DNA of 19,335 nucleotides from Hyphochytrium catenoides (taxonomy: Eukaryota; Sar; Hyphochytriomycetes; Hyphochytriales; Hyphochytriaceae), in assembly GCA_900088475.1 (NCBI GenBank), contig FLMG01003619.1, positions 2,654-21,988 of the forward strand, read 5' to 3'. A model generated the notes under the pieces. The model was not told the origin of the DNA, ran no database searches, and worked only from the letters and a program-made list of their open reading frames with translations. The position numbers and the translations under genes are program-made. Positions 18,636-19,335 of the stretch are shown piece after piece. The stretch's first letter is position 1, and every line of letters starts with the position of its first letter.

Positions 18636-19335
18636 GCAAAGAGAAAGAGAGAGCGTGAACGTGAGGAAAGAGAAAGACCATCACTGGCGGGACTGCCCGG
18701 GACCGCTGCCTAAATAGTTGAAACGTTACGTTCATTCGCAAAAACTGGACATAGCAATATACATAGAAAGCAAGGCAGGATAGCGAAGGGGCCAAGCTAG
18801 AGCAAGCTGCCTCAGCATGGACGTGAGCAGTGACTATAGATGCAGCATCACAATCTACCAGAAGAGAGCCCCCCGCGCTTTCATCCTGCGCTCCTTCTTT
18901 GTGAATGACCTACTACCTCTCTTGCCAATGTTCACCCTCGTCCCTAGGAGGCTTTAATAGAGGACGCTGGAGCTGGTAGAGCCCTAAGCACAAATGCCCT
19001 GTCTGTCTGCAAGCGAGGCGTCCAAATGGTCGCGGAGATGGGAAATAGACGTAGAGTAGTCTGTCTAGCTATACCCTGGGCCTTGGCATCCAGCATCTCT
19101 TCTTGAACAGAGAGGCTCTGCAGCGCCCGCAGAGGAGTGCACAGGATGTCAAGCGGCATGAGATGGAGATCTTCGATTCACGGATCTGGAAGATATTCTC
19201 TGGGGTGGGGGCGTTACAAGCCAGTTTCGGTTATCACGTAAAGAATCTTACTTTGGTATGAGTGGCTGACCTTCATAAGAGGGTCAGTACTACTCTGAAA
19301 GCTTTTTCCTTCTGGCGGTCCATCTGCGGTACGGC
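18636..19335. other. Region downstream of the GYF gene, no clear gene
   Basis: The first 300 bp would contain the GYF gene's 3'UTR; no exact AATAAA is seen on the plus strand. One ATG-initiated minus-strand frame at 18944-19159 is listed separately. Nothing else stands out. Confidence 0.5.
18944..19159 (-). CDS. Possible terminal exon or small ORF, unrecognised
   Basis: A minus-strand frame of 71 codons starts with ATG at 19157-19159 and ends in TAG at 18944-18946. An in-frame TGA lies seven codons upstream, so either the ATG is used or the frame enters through a splice acceptor (for example the AG in GAATCGAAG just upstream). The product (MPLDILCTPLRAL..., mixed composition, no low complexity) matches no family I recognise. 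It would converge on the GYF gene with a 308-bp gap, like the AP2/desaturase pair. Chance is a real alternative. Confidence 0.2.
   Translation of the reverse strand: MPLDILCTPLRALQSLSVQEEMLDAKAQGIARQTTLRLFPISATIWTPRLQTDRAFVLRALPAPASSIKAS

Overview
This is nuclear DNA from a eukaryote with intron-rich genes, most likely a photosynthetic stramenopile (ochrophyte) alga. The evidence is indirect. There is a complete delta-5 front-end fatty acid desaturase of the long-chain PUFA pathway, a single compact AP2/ERF-type transcription factor, and a Copia-type LTR retroelement. Introns are short (about 75-350 nt), all GT-AG, and often end in CT-rich tracts. I cannot name the species; a eustigmatophyte-like alga would fit, but that is a guess.

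Layout, left to right. 1-857: the 5' end of a Copia-type retrotransposon on the minus strand (a likely LTR at 418-857 and the start of gag at 14-238), running off the left edge. 858-3345: no gene I can defend; it is dominated by purine/pyrimidine-skewed DNA and ends in a long CT-rich tract leading into the next gene. 3352-4942 (+): a two-exon AP2/ERF-domain protein (460 aa). 4943-5405: a short convergent intergenic region with an AATAAA signal for the minus-strand gene. 5406-8867 (-): a ten-exon delta-5 desaturase with N-terminal cytochrome b5 domain (489 aa; 481 aa if the alternative start at 8517 is used). 8868-11018: about 2.1 kb without a convincing gene, with a CT-rich tract at 9000-9285. 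11019-11119: a palindromic TATA element and short leader. 11120-18635 (+): a 20-exon GYF-domain protein (1388 aa) of the GIGYF/SMY2/EXA1 family. 18636-19335: downstream sequence with one possible minus-strand terminal exon.

I rebuilt the three main genes exon by exon. In each, every junction keeps frame and restores a conserved family block (for example YRGV...LGIFD...AAYAYDEAA in AP2, EDEWAVSQ/VKSSVDYSHG in the desaturase, QGPF/SYREM in the GYF domain). The AP2 gene and the desaturase are convergent neighbours; a regulatory link is possible but unsupported by sequence alone.

The most interesting item is the GYF protein. It has a canonical eIF4E/4EHP-binding motif (YTREELL), an SMY2-type GYF domain, the conserved GIGYF C-terminal blocks, and five copies of an SL(K/R)EIQ-x-E motif, each in its own exon. 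That arrangement looks like an exon-amplified linear-motif array in a translational-repression scaffold, and I do not know of a description of it.
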